DNA of 64,000 nt from Granulicella sp. L56 (GTDB lineage Bacteria; Acidobacteriota; Terriglobia; Terriglobales; Acidobacteriaceae): positions 1 to 64,000 of the forward strand of contig NZ_LMUS01000003.1 of NCBI RefSeq assembly GCF_009765835.1. The letters run 5' to 3'. Below the pieces are notes generated by a model, which ran no database searches, was not told the origin of the DNA, and saw only the letters and a program-made list of their open reading frames with translations. Both the position numbers and the translations under genes were made by a program. This document shows positions 15,338 through 22,755 of the stretch, piece after piece (the first letter of the stretch is position 1; the number at the start of each line of letters is the position of its first letter).

Positions 15338-16936
15338 ATGCCCTCGCTGCAACTGAACCGCACCCTCGCGTCTTTTGCCACCCTTATGCTCTTTTCTCTT
15401 CCCGCCATGGCCGCCAACCCGCTTCAGGTCAAAACCGACAAAGGCAAAGTAGAAGGCGCCTACACCACCGACAAGCAGGTCATCGCCTTCAAAGGCATCC
15501 CTTACGCCGCGCCTCCCGTCGGCGATCTGCGCTGGCAACCGCCTACCCCCGCAGCCAAATGGAAGGGCGTCCGCTCCGCCGCCAACTTCGGCTCGCACTG
15601 CGTCCAGTCCGGCGGCTATCCCGACATGGTCTTCCACGACCCCGGCCCCAGCGAAGACTGCCTCACCCTCAACGTCTGGACCCCCGCCAACGCCAAACCC
15701 GATAGCAAGCTCCCCGTCATGGTCTGGATCTACGGTGGCGGCTTCACAACCGGGGGCACCTCGGAGGGCCGTCAGGACGGCCAGTTCCTCGCCCACCGCA
15801 ACACCATCATCGTCTCCATGAACTACCGCCTCGGCATCTTCGGCTTCTTCGTCCATCCCGAGCTCACCGCCGAGTCGACCCACCACGCCTCCGGCAACTA
15901 CGGCCTCATGGACCAGGCCGCCGCCATCGAGTGGGTCAAGCGCAACATCACCTCCTTCGGCGGAGACCCCTCCAACCTCACCATCTTTGGCGAATCCGCT
16001 GGCTCCTTCGCCGTCAGCACTCTCATGGCCTCCCCACAGACGAAGGGCCTCATCTCCAAGGCCATCGGCGAGAGCGGCGGAGCCTTCTACAGCGGCGGCC
16101 TCGGCTACCAGCCCCGCGCCGTGCTCGAACAGCGTAACGTCGAGTTCGCCCAGACCGCCTTCGGCACCTCCAAGCTGGCCGACCTGCGCAAGCTCTCCCC
16201 CGACGATCTGGTCAAAGCCGCCACCGCCAAGACCACACCACCGCCGCCACGCTTCGGCCCCGACGTCGACGGTTACTTCCTGCCCGAATCCGTTCCCGCC
16301 ATCTACGCCGCCGGACAGCAGGCCCACGTTCCTCTCCTCGCCGGTTGGAACGCCGACGAGGTCCGCTCCGCCGTCCTCTTCGCCAAGCCACCCGTCACCG
16401 CCGAAAGCTTCACCGCCCAGGCCGACAAAGAGTTCGGCGACCGCTCCAAGGACTTCCTCGCCGTCTACCCCGCTACCACCGACGCGGAAGCACTCGCCTC
16501 CGCCGGAGACTTCGTCAGCGACCGCTTCATCGCCTTCTCCACCTGGCGCTGGATCGAGGCGCAGATCCAGACCGGCAACTCTCCCGTCTACCGCTACTTC
16601 TTCACCCTCGGCAACCCCGGCGATCAGAACCACACCCCAGCCATGGGCGCCTTCCACTCCGACGACATCGAGTACGTCTTCGGCACCCTCGACTCCCGCC
16701 CCGGAGTCGTCTTGCGCCCCGAAGACCGCAAGCTCTCCGACCAGATCGGCCAGTACTGGACCAACTTCGCCCGCACCGGCGACCCCAACGGAACCGGCCT
16801 GCCCAACTGGCCCACCAGCACCCCCGCCGACCAATATCAGGTCATGCACCTCAACGCCAACCCCGAGGCCAAACCCGACACCTTGCGCCCCCGCTACCTC
16901 TTCCTCGACTCAGTCTGGGGCAAACCAAAACCCTGA
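15338..16936 (+). CDS. Secreted type-B carboxylesterase/lipase
   Basis: Alpha/beta-hydrolase of 532 residues hydrolysing carboxylic esters, related to para-nitrobenzyl esterase. It has a signal peptide (MPSLQLNRTLASFATLMLFSLPAMA, cleavage after AMA), IAFKGIPYAAPPVGDLRW, EDCLTLNVWTP, VMVWIYGGGFTTG (oxyanion hole), and the nucleophile elbow FGESAG with the serine near residue 220. NADE near 340 and FHSDDIEYVFG near 440 supply the acid and histidine. The ATG at 15338 is used because it opens directly on the signal peptide and has GGAGA 8 nt upstream; the frame stays open back to 14981 only by chance, overlapping the divergent DUF4157 gene. Likely periplasmic or secreted. The substrate is unknown. 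Confidence 0.9.
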   Translation: MPSLQLNRTLASFATLMLFSLPAMAANPLQVKTDKGKVEGAYTTDKQVIAFKGIPYAAPPVGDLRWQPPTPAAKWKGVRSAANFGSHCVQSGGYPDMVFHDPGPSEDCLTLNVWTPANAKPDSKLPVMVWIYGGGFTTGGTSEGRQDGQFLAHRNTIIVSMNYRLGIFGFFVHPELTAESTHHASGNYGLMDQAAAIEWVKRNITSFGGDPSNLTIFGESAGSFAVSTLMASPQTKGLISKAIGESGGAFYSGGLGYQPRAVLEQRNVEFAQTAFGTSKLADLRKLSPDDLVKAATAKTTPPPPRFGPDVDGYFLPESVPAIYAAGQQAHVPLLAGWNADEVRSAVLFAKPPVTAESFTAQADKEFGDRSKDFLAVYPATTDAEALASAGDFVSDRFIAFSTWRWIEAQIQTGNSPVYRYFFTLGNPGDQNHTPAMGAFHSDDIEYVFGTLDSRPGVVLRPEDRKLSDQIGQYWTNFARTGDPNGTGLPNWPTSTPADQYQVMHLNANPEAKPDTLRPRYLFLDSVWGKPKP

Positions 16937-17289
16937 CCAAAGAGTCAACGAAACACTGACCCAAGCCCTGTATTTCGTCCAAACCACAATCACCACGTCA
17001 TCTCGACCGAAGCCGCGCGGTTTTATCGCGCGGCGTAGCGGAGAGACCCCTGTATTTCGCTTTTGCTCGTTGCGTTGACGCTGCAACCCGCCACAATAAA
17101 TAGTTGAAACGCAACAACTTTGCTGCCGTCTCCAACACCACCCTCCAAAAACCCCCAAGATAATCACTCAACCCCTCGCAACCTCTTTCCCCCGCTGATA
17201 GACTTAAAGTTCTGCGTCGACCATTCGCGCAACCAGTTCTCTCAAAGCGGCCCAACCGCCGCGAGCCATAAAAAGGAAGACTCAACCCA
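16937..17289. other. Intergenic stretch holding one dispersed repeat
   Basis: About 350 nt between the esterase gene and the TPR gene. It contains the CACGTCATCTCGACCGAAG repeat (16994-17060). The rest shows no convincing gene. A purine-rich AAGGAAG site just before 17290 serves the TPR gene. Confidence 0.6.
16994..17060 (+). repeat. TCATCTCGACCGAAG-type dispersed repeat, copy 1
   Basis: Starts CACGTCATCTCGACCGAAG and ends GGAGAGACCCCTGTATTTCGC. The middle is a hairpin, CCGCGCG (17013-17019) pairing with CGCGCGG (17028-17034). Related copies with different middles are at 30639-30690 and, inverted, 44055-44115. Confidence 0.8.
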
Positions 17290-18024
17290 GTGGATCAGCA
17301 GACCAAGCAAGCGCTCAAGCACGACCAGTTCATCGACACCACCCAGCACGGCATCGAGTGGGCCAGCGAAAACCGTCGCACCGTCATCGTCGCCGGTTCT
17401 ATTCTGATCGCGCTCCTCATCATCGTCGTCGGCAGCTTCGTCCTCTACAACAACCGCAGCAATGCGGCCTCGGTCGCCTACGGCGCCGCCATGCAGGAGT
17501 ACCAGACCCCGCTCGCCGAGCCCGGCCAGCAGGTCCCTCCCGGCATCAAGACCTACACCTCCGCCGCCGAGCGCGCCAAGGCCGCCAATCAACTTTTCAT
17601 GGCCGCTGCCGATAAGTACAGCATGGAGCCTGACGGAAAGACGGCCCGCTACTTTGGCGGCCTCACCTATATCGAAGCCGGCAACAACGCTGCCGCCGAG
17701 AGCACGCTGAAGCAGGTCGCCAGCGGATGGAACGGCGAACTGGCCTCTCTCGCCAAGCTTTCGCTCGCAAACCTCTATCGCCAGACCGGCGAGGATGCCA
17801 AGGCCGTCGACCTCTACAACGAGCTGACCGCCAAGCCCACCACCTCGGTCCCCGCCGGTCTCGCCCAGCTCCAGTTAGCGGAGATGTACGAGTCGCAGGG
17901 CAAGCCTGACGACGCCAAGAAGATCTACGCTAAGCTCAAGGACAAGGACGGTAAGAGCGCCGTCGGCATGCTCGCCGCGCAGAAGCTGAACCCCTCAGCC
18001 GAGCCCGCCGCCCTTCAGCGGTAA
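17290..18024 (+). CDS. Membrane-anchored TPR protein (YfgM/TPR_21-like)
   Basis: A 244-residue protein with a short cytoplasmic amino end and one transmembrane helix (VIVAGSILIALLIIVVGSFV, about 36-55). The rest is alpha-helical and TPR-like (AANQLFMAAADKY, ARYFGGLTYIEAGNNAAAESTLKQVA, LASLAKLSLANLYRQTGEDAKAVDLYNELT, LAQLQLAEMYESQGKPDDAKKIYAKLK). The layout is that of YfgM-type proteins, which sit at the inner membrane with the TPR part outside and assist secretory proteins near SecYEG (family knowledge). Start is GTG with AAGGAAG upstream. Role here is inference from architecture. Confidence 0.75.
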   Translation: MDQQTKQALKHDQFIDTTQHGIEWASENRRTVIVAGSILIALLIIVVGSFVLYNNRSNAASVAYGAAMQEYQTPLAEPGQQVPPGIKTYTSAAERAKAANQLFMAAADKYSMEPDGKTARYFGGLTYIEAGNNAAAESTLKQVASGWNGELASLAKLSLANLYRQTGEDAKAVDLYNELTAKPTTSVPAGLAQLQLAEMYESQGKPDDAKKIYAKLKDKDGKSAVGMLAAQKLNPSAEPAALQR

Positions 18025-18179
18025 CTCTCCTCTAAACTCGCTTCATCCAGCGGAGGCCGCTTCGGTCTCCGCTTATTCCCCACACAAAATATCCGTATAT
18101 TCATGGACAAATACACCTTTTTCGGCCTAAGGTGAAGGCAGTAGTTTGCACCCGGAAGGCAAATCAAAGGGAGATCACC

Positions 18180-18554
18180 ATGCAACGAATTCTCGTCGTT
18201 GACGATGATCGTCTGGTCGCAGATACCCTTGCGCTCATCTTCGTCAAGAGCGGCTTCGAAGCCAGAACTGCCTATTCGGCGGACGAGGCTCTCGAATCTG
18301 CACGCGTCTTTAATCCTCACCTGCTTCTCTGTGATGTCACCATGCCCGGAAGGGATGGCCTCGCCCTGGTTTGTGACGTCACCCGCGAACTTCCCTCCTG
18401 CCGCATCATCGTGCTGACGGGCTTCTATTCGAACCTCAAGAGCGTGCGCGAGCAATCCAGCAAGCTCGCCCGCCCCGTAGGCATCCTCACCAAGCCCTGT
18501 CATCCCGCTGACCTGCTGCGCGAAGCCACCACCATGTTGGCCGCCGCAAGCTAG
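18180..18554 (+). CDS. Receiver-only response regulator (CheY-like)
   Basis: A stand-alone phosphoacceptor domain of 124 residues, acting as a signalling relay by phosphotransfer from a histidine kinase. It has the acidic pair in LVVDDD (D8, D9), the phosphorylated aspartate in LLCDVTMPG (D52), the switch threonine IIVLTG (T80) and the conserved lysine in ILTKPC (K105). No output domain is present. The ATG at 18180 has GGGAGA 6 nt upstream and begins at the family's first strand, so the in-frame upstream start at 18132 is not used. No histidine kinase gene is nearby, so the partner is unknown. Confidence 0.9.
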   Translation: MQRILVVDDDRLVADTLALIFVKSGFEARTAYSADEALESARVFNPHLLLCDVTMPGRDGLALVCDVTRELPSCRIIVLTGFYSNLKSVREQSSKLARPVGILTKPCHPADLLREATTMLAAAS

Positions 18555-18560
18555 CGGCTC

Positions 18561-18917
18561 ATATCCGACTTCGGTCGCATCCTTATCTTCATCTTCCTTG
18601 GTCTCCTCCTCATCGTGACGGGGCTGGTCGTGCTCGGCCTTAATCGCAATTCGCCTAGAGGTGTAACTCTTTATCGAATCAGCTTTGCCCTATTTTGTTG
18701 TCATTCCCGAAGGGAATCTGCGTTTCTTCGGTGCCTGCATCACTACCCTCGGAGGGGAGCAGCCTAAATCGCCTCAATATCCCGCTGGGGCCGCCTCCCC
18801 GGAGACTTCAACTGGCGCGGCCGCGGCTGGTCGATCTCCTTCCCACTCGTTACCTGCCTCCTGCTCAGCGTCCTCCTCAGACTGATCCTCTGGGTCATAA
18901 ACCACCTCCGCCGCTAA
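18561..18917 (+). pseudogene. DUF2905 small membrane protein gene split by a repeat insertion
   Basis: Translation from 18561 gives SDFGRILIFIFLGLLLIVTG, the amino end of DUF2905 proteins, up to GLN at 18644. After the inserted element, the region 18773-18917 encodes PLGRLPGDFNWRG, SISFPLVTCLLLSVLLRLI and VINHLRR stop, the DUF2905 carboxyl end. Between them lies a roughly 119-bp dispersed repeat (18648-18766) that adds an in-frame TAA. The first codon is ATA rather than ATG. A GGGG run near 18787 shifts the frame by one base relative to the expected PLGRLPGD reading. All three lesions say the gene is dead. DUF2905 function is unknown; intact members are two-helix membrane proteins. Confidence 0.75.
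18648..18766 (+). repeat. ATTCCCGAAGGGAAT-core dispersed element, copy 1 (inside DUF2905 remnant)
   Basis: A 119-bp insert flanked by the direct repeat AATCGC (18642-18647 and 18767-18772), a likely target-site duplication. It begins near AGAGGTGTAACTCTTTATCG, contains the small hairpin ATTCCCGAAGGGAAT, then TCTGCGTTTCTTCGGTGC, and ends near CTCGGAGGGGAGCAGCC. The same order of blocks is seen at 24276-24388 and 26870-26962, so the element boundaries can be read by comparison. It carries no transposase and resembles a MITE. Confidence 0.8.
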
Positions 18918-18954
18918 CTTCAATCACCCCCACCCACGATGCTAGACTCGGCCA

Positions 18955-20523
18955 ATGGGCGAAAAAGAAGAGAAGCCGCCAACCCTGGCAAACCTGCGCG
19001 CAGGCCGGGGAAAGCCGCGCACTGCAAAGCGCACCCCCATACAAGCCAACCTCCTCTTCACTCCAGAACCGGTTAAAGCAGGCACTAAATCGGGTGCCCC
19101 ACGTCCGGCCTTTGAGGACGTGGGCGGAAGCAGCACAATCCTCAAACCAATCGACGAACCAACACCCACTCTTCCCACCCAGCGCCGCATCTGGACCGTC
19201 CGCGATCTCGTCATCGACATCCGTCAGCAGGTCGAAGGCGGCTATCCCGACCTCTGGGTCGAGGGCGAGATCTCCAACTACCGCCCCGCCCCCTCCGGCC
19301 ACGTCTACTTCACGCTCAAGGACGGCGAAGCCCAGTTGCCCGTAGTCCTCTTCCGCCGCCAGTCCACCCTCCTCCGCTTCCGCCCTGCTGATGGTCTTGC
19401 GGTTCTCGTCCGTGGCCGCATCTCCATCTACGAAAGCCGGGGCCAACTCCAGCTCATCGCCGAAACCCTCGAGCCCCGCGGAGCCGGAGCCCTCCAACTA
19501 GCCTTCGAGCAGCTCAAAGCCCGTCTGCTCGCCGAAGGGCTCTTCGACGCGGACAGCAAACGTCCCCTCCCAGCCTTCCCGCGCTGCGTAGGCATCATTA
19601 CCTCGCCCACCGGTGCCGTCATCCGCGACATCGTCAACGTCGCTCGCCGCCGCCACGCCCGTCTTAACCTGCTCGTCTACCCAGCCACCATGCAAGGCAC
19701 GACTTGCTGCACCACGGTAGCCGCCGGAATCCGCTACTTCAACGAAAACCCCTCGCTCGTCGATGTCATTATCCTCGCCCGCGGCGGCGGCTCCATCGAA
19801 GACCTCTCCGGCTTCAACGACGAGTCCCTCGCCCGCGCCATCGCCGCCTCTCAGATCCCCATCGTCTCCGCCATCGGCCACGAGACCGACTTCACCATCG
19901 CCGACTTTGTAGCCGACCTCCGCGCCCCTACTCCGTCCGCCGCCGCCGAGCTCGTCACCGCCGCCCAGCACCGCATCGAAGAACGCATCGACGCCCTCAC
20001 CGCCCGCGTCCACCGTGCCGGACGCTTCCACCTCATCTCCGCCCGCCAGCGCTACGCTCGCCTCTCCTCCGAGTCCGTCCTCAACCGTCTCCGCGACACC
20101 ATCAGCCGACGCGACCAGCGCATCGACGAGCTAAGCCTTCGCCTCGAAGCCGCAGCCTCGCGCCGTCTCCGCGTCAACACCCAGCTCTTAGGCACGCTCA
20201 CCGACCGCCTCCGCCACCAGAACATCTCCATCCGTATCGCAACAACGCAGCGCCGTTTGCAGACAGTGACCGATCGCCTGCTTCGCACCGCAACCCGAAC
20301 CATCTCTGCCAATCAAGCTCGCCTCGATCGCTCCACTACACGCCTCGAAGCACTCTCGCCGCTGGCCGTCCTCTCCCGTGGCTACGCGCTCGTCTATGCT
20401 GAAAACGGCATCTTATTAAGATCGGCTGCGGGCACCTCCCCGGGAGAAACCATTCGCGCCCGTCTGGCCGAAGGCACACTCACCGCAAAAGTATCGGACA
20501 ATAAAAACAACGGAGATTTGTAA
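18955..20523 (+). CDS. xseA: Exodeoxyribonuclease VII large subunit
   Basis: Catalytic subunit of exonuclease VII, which degrades single-stranded DNA from both ends, with small subunit XseB. The 522-residue protein has an unusual amino extension (1-75). The OB-fold domain follows (IWTVRDLVIDIRQQVEGGYPDLWVEGEIS, SGHVYFTLKDGEAQLPVVLFR), then the nuclease core with CVGIITSPTGAVIRDI, RGGGSIEDLSGFNDE, PIVSAIGHETDFTIADFVADLRAPTPSAAAEL, a coiled-coil region and the closing LSPLAVLSRGYALV. Residues about 46-57 of the extension are encoded by a dispersed palindromic repeat in frame. No xseB is seen here. The stop lies 3 nt before glmM. Confidence 0.93.
   Translation: MGEKEEKPPTLANLRAGRGKPRTAKRTPIQANLLFTPEPVKAGTKSGAPRPAFEDVGGSSTILKPIDEPTPTLPTQRRIWTVRDLVIDIRQQVEGGYPDLWVEGEISNYRPAPSGHVYFTLKDGEAQLPVVLFRRQSTLLRFRPADGLAVLVRGRISIYESRGQLQLIAETLEPRGAGALQLAFEQLKARLLAEGLFDADSKRPLPAFPRCVGIITSPTGAVIRDIVNVARRRHARLNLLVYPATMQGTTCCTTVAAGIRYFNENPSLVDVIILARGGGSIEDLSGFNDESLARAIAASQIPIVSAIGHETDFTIADFVADLRAPTPSAAAELVTAAQHRIEERIDALTARVHRAGRFHLISARQRYARLSSESVLNRLRDTISRRDQRIDELSLRLEAAASRRLRVNTQLLGTLTDRLRHQNISIRIATTQRRLQTVTDRLLRTATRTISANQARLDRSTTRLEALSPLAVLSRGYALVYAENGILLRSAAGTSPGETIRARLAEGTLTAKVSDNKNNGDL
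19091..19124 (+). repeat. CGGGTGCCCC-headed palindromic repeat, copy 3 (inside xseA)
   Basis: The head CGGGTGCCC is followed by a 9-bp stem CCCACGTCC (19098-19106) / GGACGTGGG (19116-19124) around a 9-nt loop. It lies in the poorly conserved amino extension of xseA and encodes SGAPRPAFEDVGG without interrupting the frame. Confidence 0.8.
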
Positions 20524-20526
20524 CTC

Positions 20527-21876
20527 ATGAAGAAGCTCTTTGGAACCGACGGCATCCGTGGCGTTGCCGGTCAGCCACCCCTCGACGGCCCTACCGTCTA
20601 CGCCATCGGCCTCGCCCTCGCGCACACGCTCAAAGCCACGACGCACTCCCCCCGCGTCCTGCTCGGCATGGACACCCGCGAATCCAGCGACTCCATCGCA
20701 GCTATCCTCACCGCCGGACTCACCGCCGGAGGAGCCACCGTCGAAAGCGCAGGCGTCATCACCACGCCAGCCATCGCCTTCCTCACCCACACCCATCGCT
20801 TCGCCACCGGCATCGTCATCTCGGCCTCGCACAATCCCTGGCAGGACAACGGCATCAAGCTCTTCGGCCCCGACGGCTTCAAGCTTCCCGACACCACCGA
20901 GCTCGCCATCGAAGACGAGATCTTCCGCCACCTCGAAACCGCTGCCGCACCCTCGAACTCAAATCCGCAAGCTCCACCAGTCAACGAAGCCGACCGCGCC
21001 GAATACATCCGCTTCCTCCTCGCTGCCGTTCCCGACCTCTCGCTCGACAACAAGCGCATCGTCGTCGACTGCGCCAACGGAGCCGCCTCTTCCGTCGCTC
21101 CTCAACTCTTTGCCGGACTCGGAGGCGAAGTCGTCATCACCCACGCCAGCCCCGACGGCTTCAACATCAACGAGTTCTGCGGAGCTCTCCACCCCGACGT
21201 CGTAGCCGCCGAAGTCGTCAACCAGAAGGCATCCATAGGCATCACCTTCGACGGCGACGCCGACCGTGCCCTCTTCGCCGACGAGAACGGCCGCGTCGTC
21301 AACGGCGACGCCGTCCTTCTGCTCGCCGCCCGCGACCTCCAACTCCGCGGCCTGCTCACCAACGACACCGTCGTCGCCACCACAATGTCCAACATGGGCC
21401 TCGAAGCCGCGCTCAAGCGCAGCGGCATCGCCATGCTCCGCGCCAACGTCGGCGACAAGTACGTCCTCGAGCAGATGCTCTCCACCGGAGCGGCGCTCGG
21501 CGGCGAACAGTCCGGCCACATCATCTTCAACGGCCGCAGCACCACCGGCGACGGCCTGCTCACCGCGCTACTTGTCCTCGATACCGTCCACCGCAGCGGC
21601 AAAACCCTCAGTGAGCTGGTCGCCGATCTCAAGGTCTTCCCCCAGGTCATCGTCAACGTCAAGGTCCGCGAAAAAAAGCCCCTCGAAGCCATTCCCACAG
21701 TGGCCGAAGCCATCCGCGCCGCCGAGCAGGAGCTTGCCGACTCCGGTCGCGTCGTCATCCGCTACAGCGGCACCGAAGCCCTCTGCCGCGTCATGATCGA
21801 AGCCGAATCCGAACCGCTCATGCGCCACCACGCCAACACCATCGCCGACGCCATCCGCGCCGAGCTTGGCGTCTGA
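20527..21876 (+). CDS. glmM: Phosphoglucosamine mutase
   Basis: Interconverts glucosamine 6-phosphate and glucosamine 1-phosphate for UDP-GlcNAc and cell-wall synthesis. The 449-residue protein shows KLFGTDGIRGVAG at the start, and the active-site loop GIVISASHNPWQDNGIKLFG, where the serine is phosphorylated. The metal-binding loop GITFDGDADRALFAD, the sugar-binding loop GGEQSGHIIF and the phosphate-binding RYSGTEALCRVMIE follow. This is the complete alpha-phosphohexomutase set, and the TGDG context and size fit GlmM rather than ManB. It is 3 nt after xseA, so the two are probably translated from one message. Confidence 0.95.
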   Translation: MKKLFGTDGIRGVAGQPPLDGPTVYAIGLALAHTLKATTHSPRVLLGMDTRESSDSIAAILTAGLTAGGATVESAGVITTPAIAFLTHTHRFATGIVISASHNPWQDNGIKLFGPDGFKLPDTTELAIEDEIFRHLETAAAPSNSNPQAPPVNEADRAEYIRFLLAAVPDLSLDNKRIVVDCANGAASSVAPQLFAGLGGEVVITHASPDGFNINEFCGALHPDVVAAEVVNQKASIGITFDGDADRALFADENGRVVNGDAVLLLAARDLQLRGLLTNDTVVATTMSNMGLEAALKRSGIAMLRANVGDKYVLEQMLSTGAALGGEQSGHIIFNGRSTTGDGLLTALLVLDTVHRSGKTLSELVADLKVFPQVIVNVKVREKKPLEAIPTVAEAIRAAEQELADSGRVVIRYSGTEALCRVMIEAESEPLMRHHANTIADAIRAELGV

Positions 21877-21918
21877 AGCCTTCACACAGTCCATCGAAGT
21901 CGAAGGCTATTTCCTCCC

Positions 21919-22010
21919 AGGTGTAGCTTCCTTCATTTGTCATTCCCGAAGGGAATCTGCGTTTTGCCCGAGTCACCAAAACTACATCTGGAGGAGAACC
22001 CCTCTAAAGA
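21919..22010 (+). repeat. ATTCCCGAAGGGAAT-core dispersed element, copy 2
   Basis: Begins near AGGTGTAGCTTCCTTCATTTG, contains CATTCCCGAAGGGAATCTGCG, and ends at ACTACATCTGGAGGAGAACC. AGGTGTA at the left and TACATCT at the right form a near inverted pair. This variant (TTTTGCCCGAGTCACC) matches the one at 24174-24262 more closely than copy 1. Confidence 0.75.
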
Positions 22011-22039
22011 AACTCTGATTAAGTCCTCGCTTTGAAGGG

Positions 22040-22057
22040 ACGCGGCTTCAGCCGCGT
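22040..22057 (+). repeat. GC-rich hairpin ACGCGGCT-TC-AGCCGCGT
   Basis: Perfect 8-bp stem with a 2-nt loop in the glmM-YCII intergenic region. It is probably part of another repetitive intergenic element together with the 28-bp palindrome at 22125-22152; only one copy is seen in the window. Confidence 0.6.
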
Positions 22058-22124
22058 CGTAAGTCCTTCTTATGCAAAAGAGGCTTTACAGGCTGCGGAA
22101 AACCCCATCTTTGGTGCTAATGGG

Positions 22125-22152
22125 ATTTTGTGGGGCTGCAGCCCCACAAAAT
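22125..22152. repeat. 28-bp perfect palindrome (ATTTTGTGGGGCTG and complement)
   Basis: The left half ATTTTGTGGGGCTG (22125-22138) is followed at once by its exact reverse complement (22139-22152). No T-run follows on either strand beyond the palindrome itself, so it is not a classic terminator, although it could stop or stabilise transcripts from glmM. No gene is visible in 21877-22275 apart from the repeats listed. Confidence 0.75.
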
Positions 22153-22275
22153 AAATTCAAAATAATCGCCATCCCTGTCGATTTCCCCACACCTCCTTCG
22201 ACGTATCAGTAGAGCAAGCAAATATGCTCTAAAAGACAAAAGGACATTCATTCCAATTCAAAGAGGATAAAGAAA

Positions 22276-22713
22276 ATGCGATTCATGGTTATCGTCAAAG
22301 CAACCGCAGAGTCAGAAAAAGAAGGCGCCCTCCCCGATCCACAGCTCCTGGCCGAGATGGGCAAGTACAACGAAGAGCTCATCAAGGCCGGCATCGTGCT
22401 CGCCATGGATGGTCTCCAGCCCAGTTCCAAAGGCGCCCGCGTCAAATTCTCCGGCAAGTCTCGTACCGTCGTCGATGGCCCCTTCGCCGAAACCAAGGAG
22501 CTCATCGCCGGCTTCTGGCTCTGGCAGGTCAAATCGCTCGAAGAGGCCGTCGAGTGGGTCAAGCGTTGCCCTAACCCCCACGGCGGCGACTCCGAGATCG
22601 AAATCCGCCAGGTCTTTGAGATGGAGGACTTTGCACCCATCCTGTCCCAGGAGGAGATCCAGTACAAAGTAGCGAAACGGGCTGAGCTGCCGAATCAGAC
22701 CTCCAACAAATAG
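22276..22713 (+). CDS. YCII/DGPF-domain protein
   Basis: A 145-residue cytoplasmic protein of the YCII-related (DGPF) family. It has RFMVIVKATAESEKEG at the amino end, the family sequence VVDGPFAETKELIAGFWLWQVKSLEEAVEWVKRCP in the middle, and EIEIRQVFEMEDF at the end. DGPF proteins are known neighbours of ECF42-type sigma factors and are thought to be their targets or partners; enzymatic activity is not established. The sigma gene starts 42 nt downstream, so the two are likely one transcription unit. A purine-rich AAAGAGGATAAAGAAA precedes the ATG. Confidence 0.88.
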   Translation: MRFMVIVKATAESEKEGALPDPQLLAEMGKYNEELIKAGIVLAMDGLQPSSKGARVKFSGKSRTVVDGPFAETKELIAGFWLWQVKSLEEAVEWVKRCPNPHGGDSEIEIRQVFEMEDFAPILSQEEIQYKVAKRAELPNQTSNK

Positions 22714-22755
22714 CGCACTTGCGCTCCCCGTTTGAAGCTGGTGTGATCGGTAGCA

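Noticed and set aside
15296-16849. 517-codon minus-strand open frame opposite the esterase
   Set aside because: Glycine/valine-rich antisense shadow.
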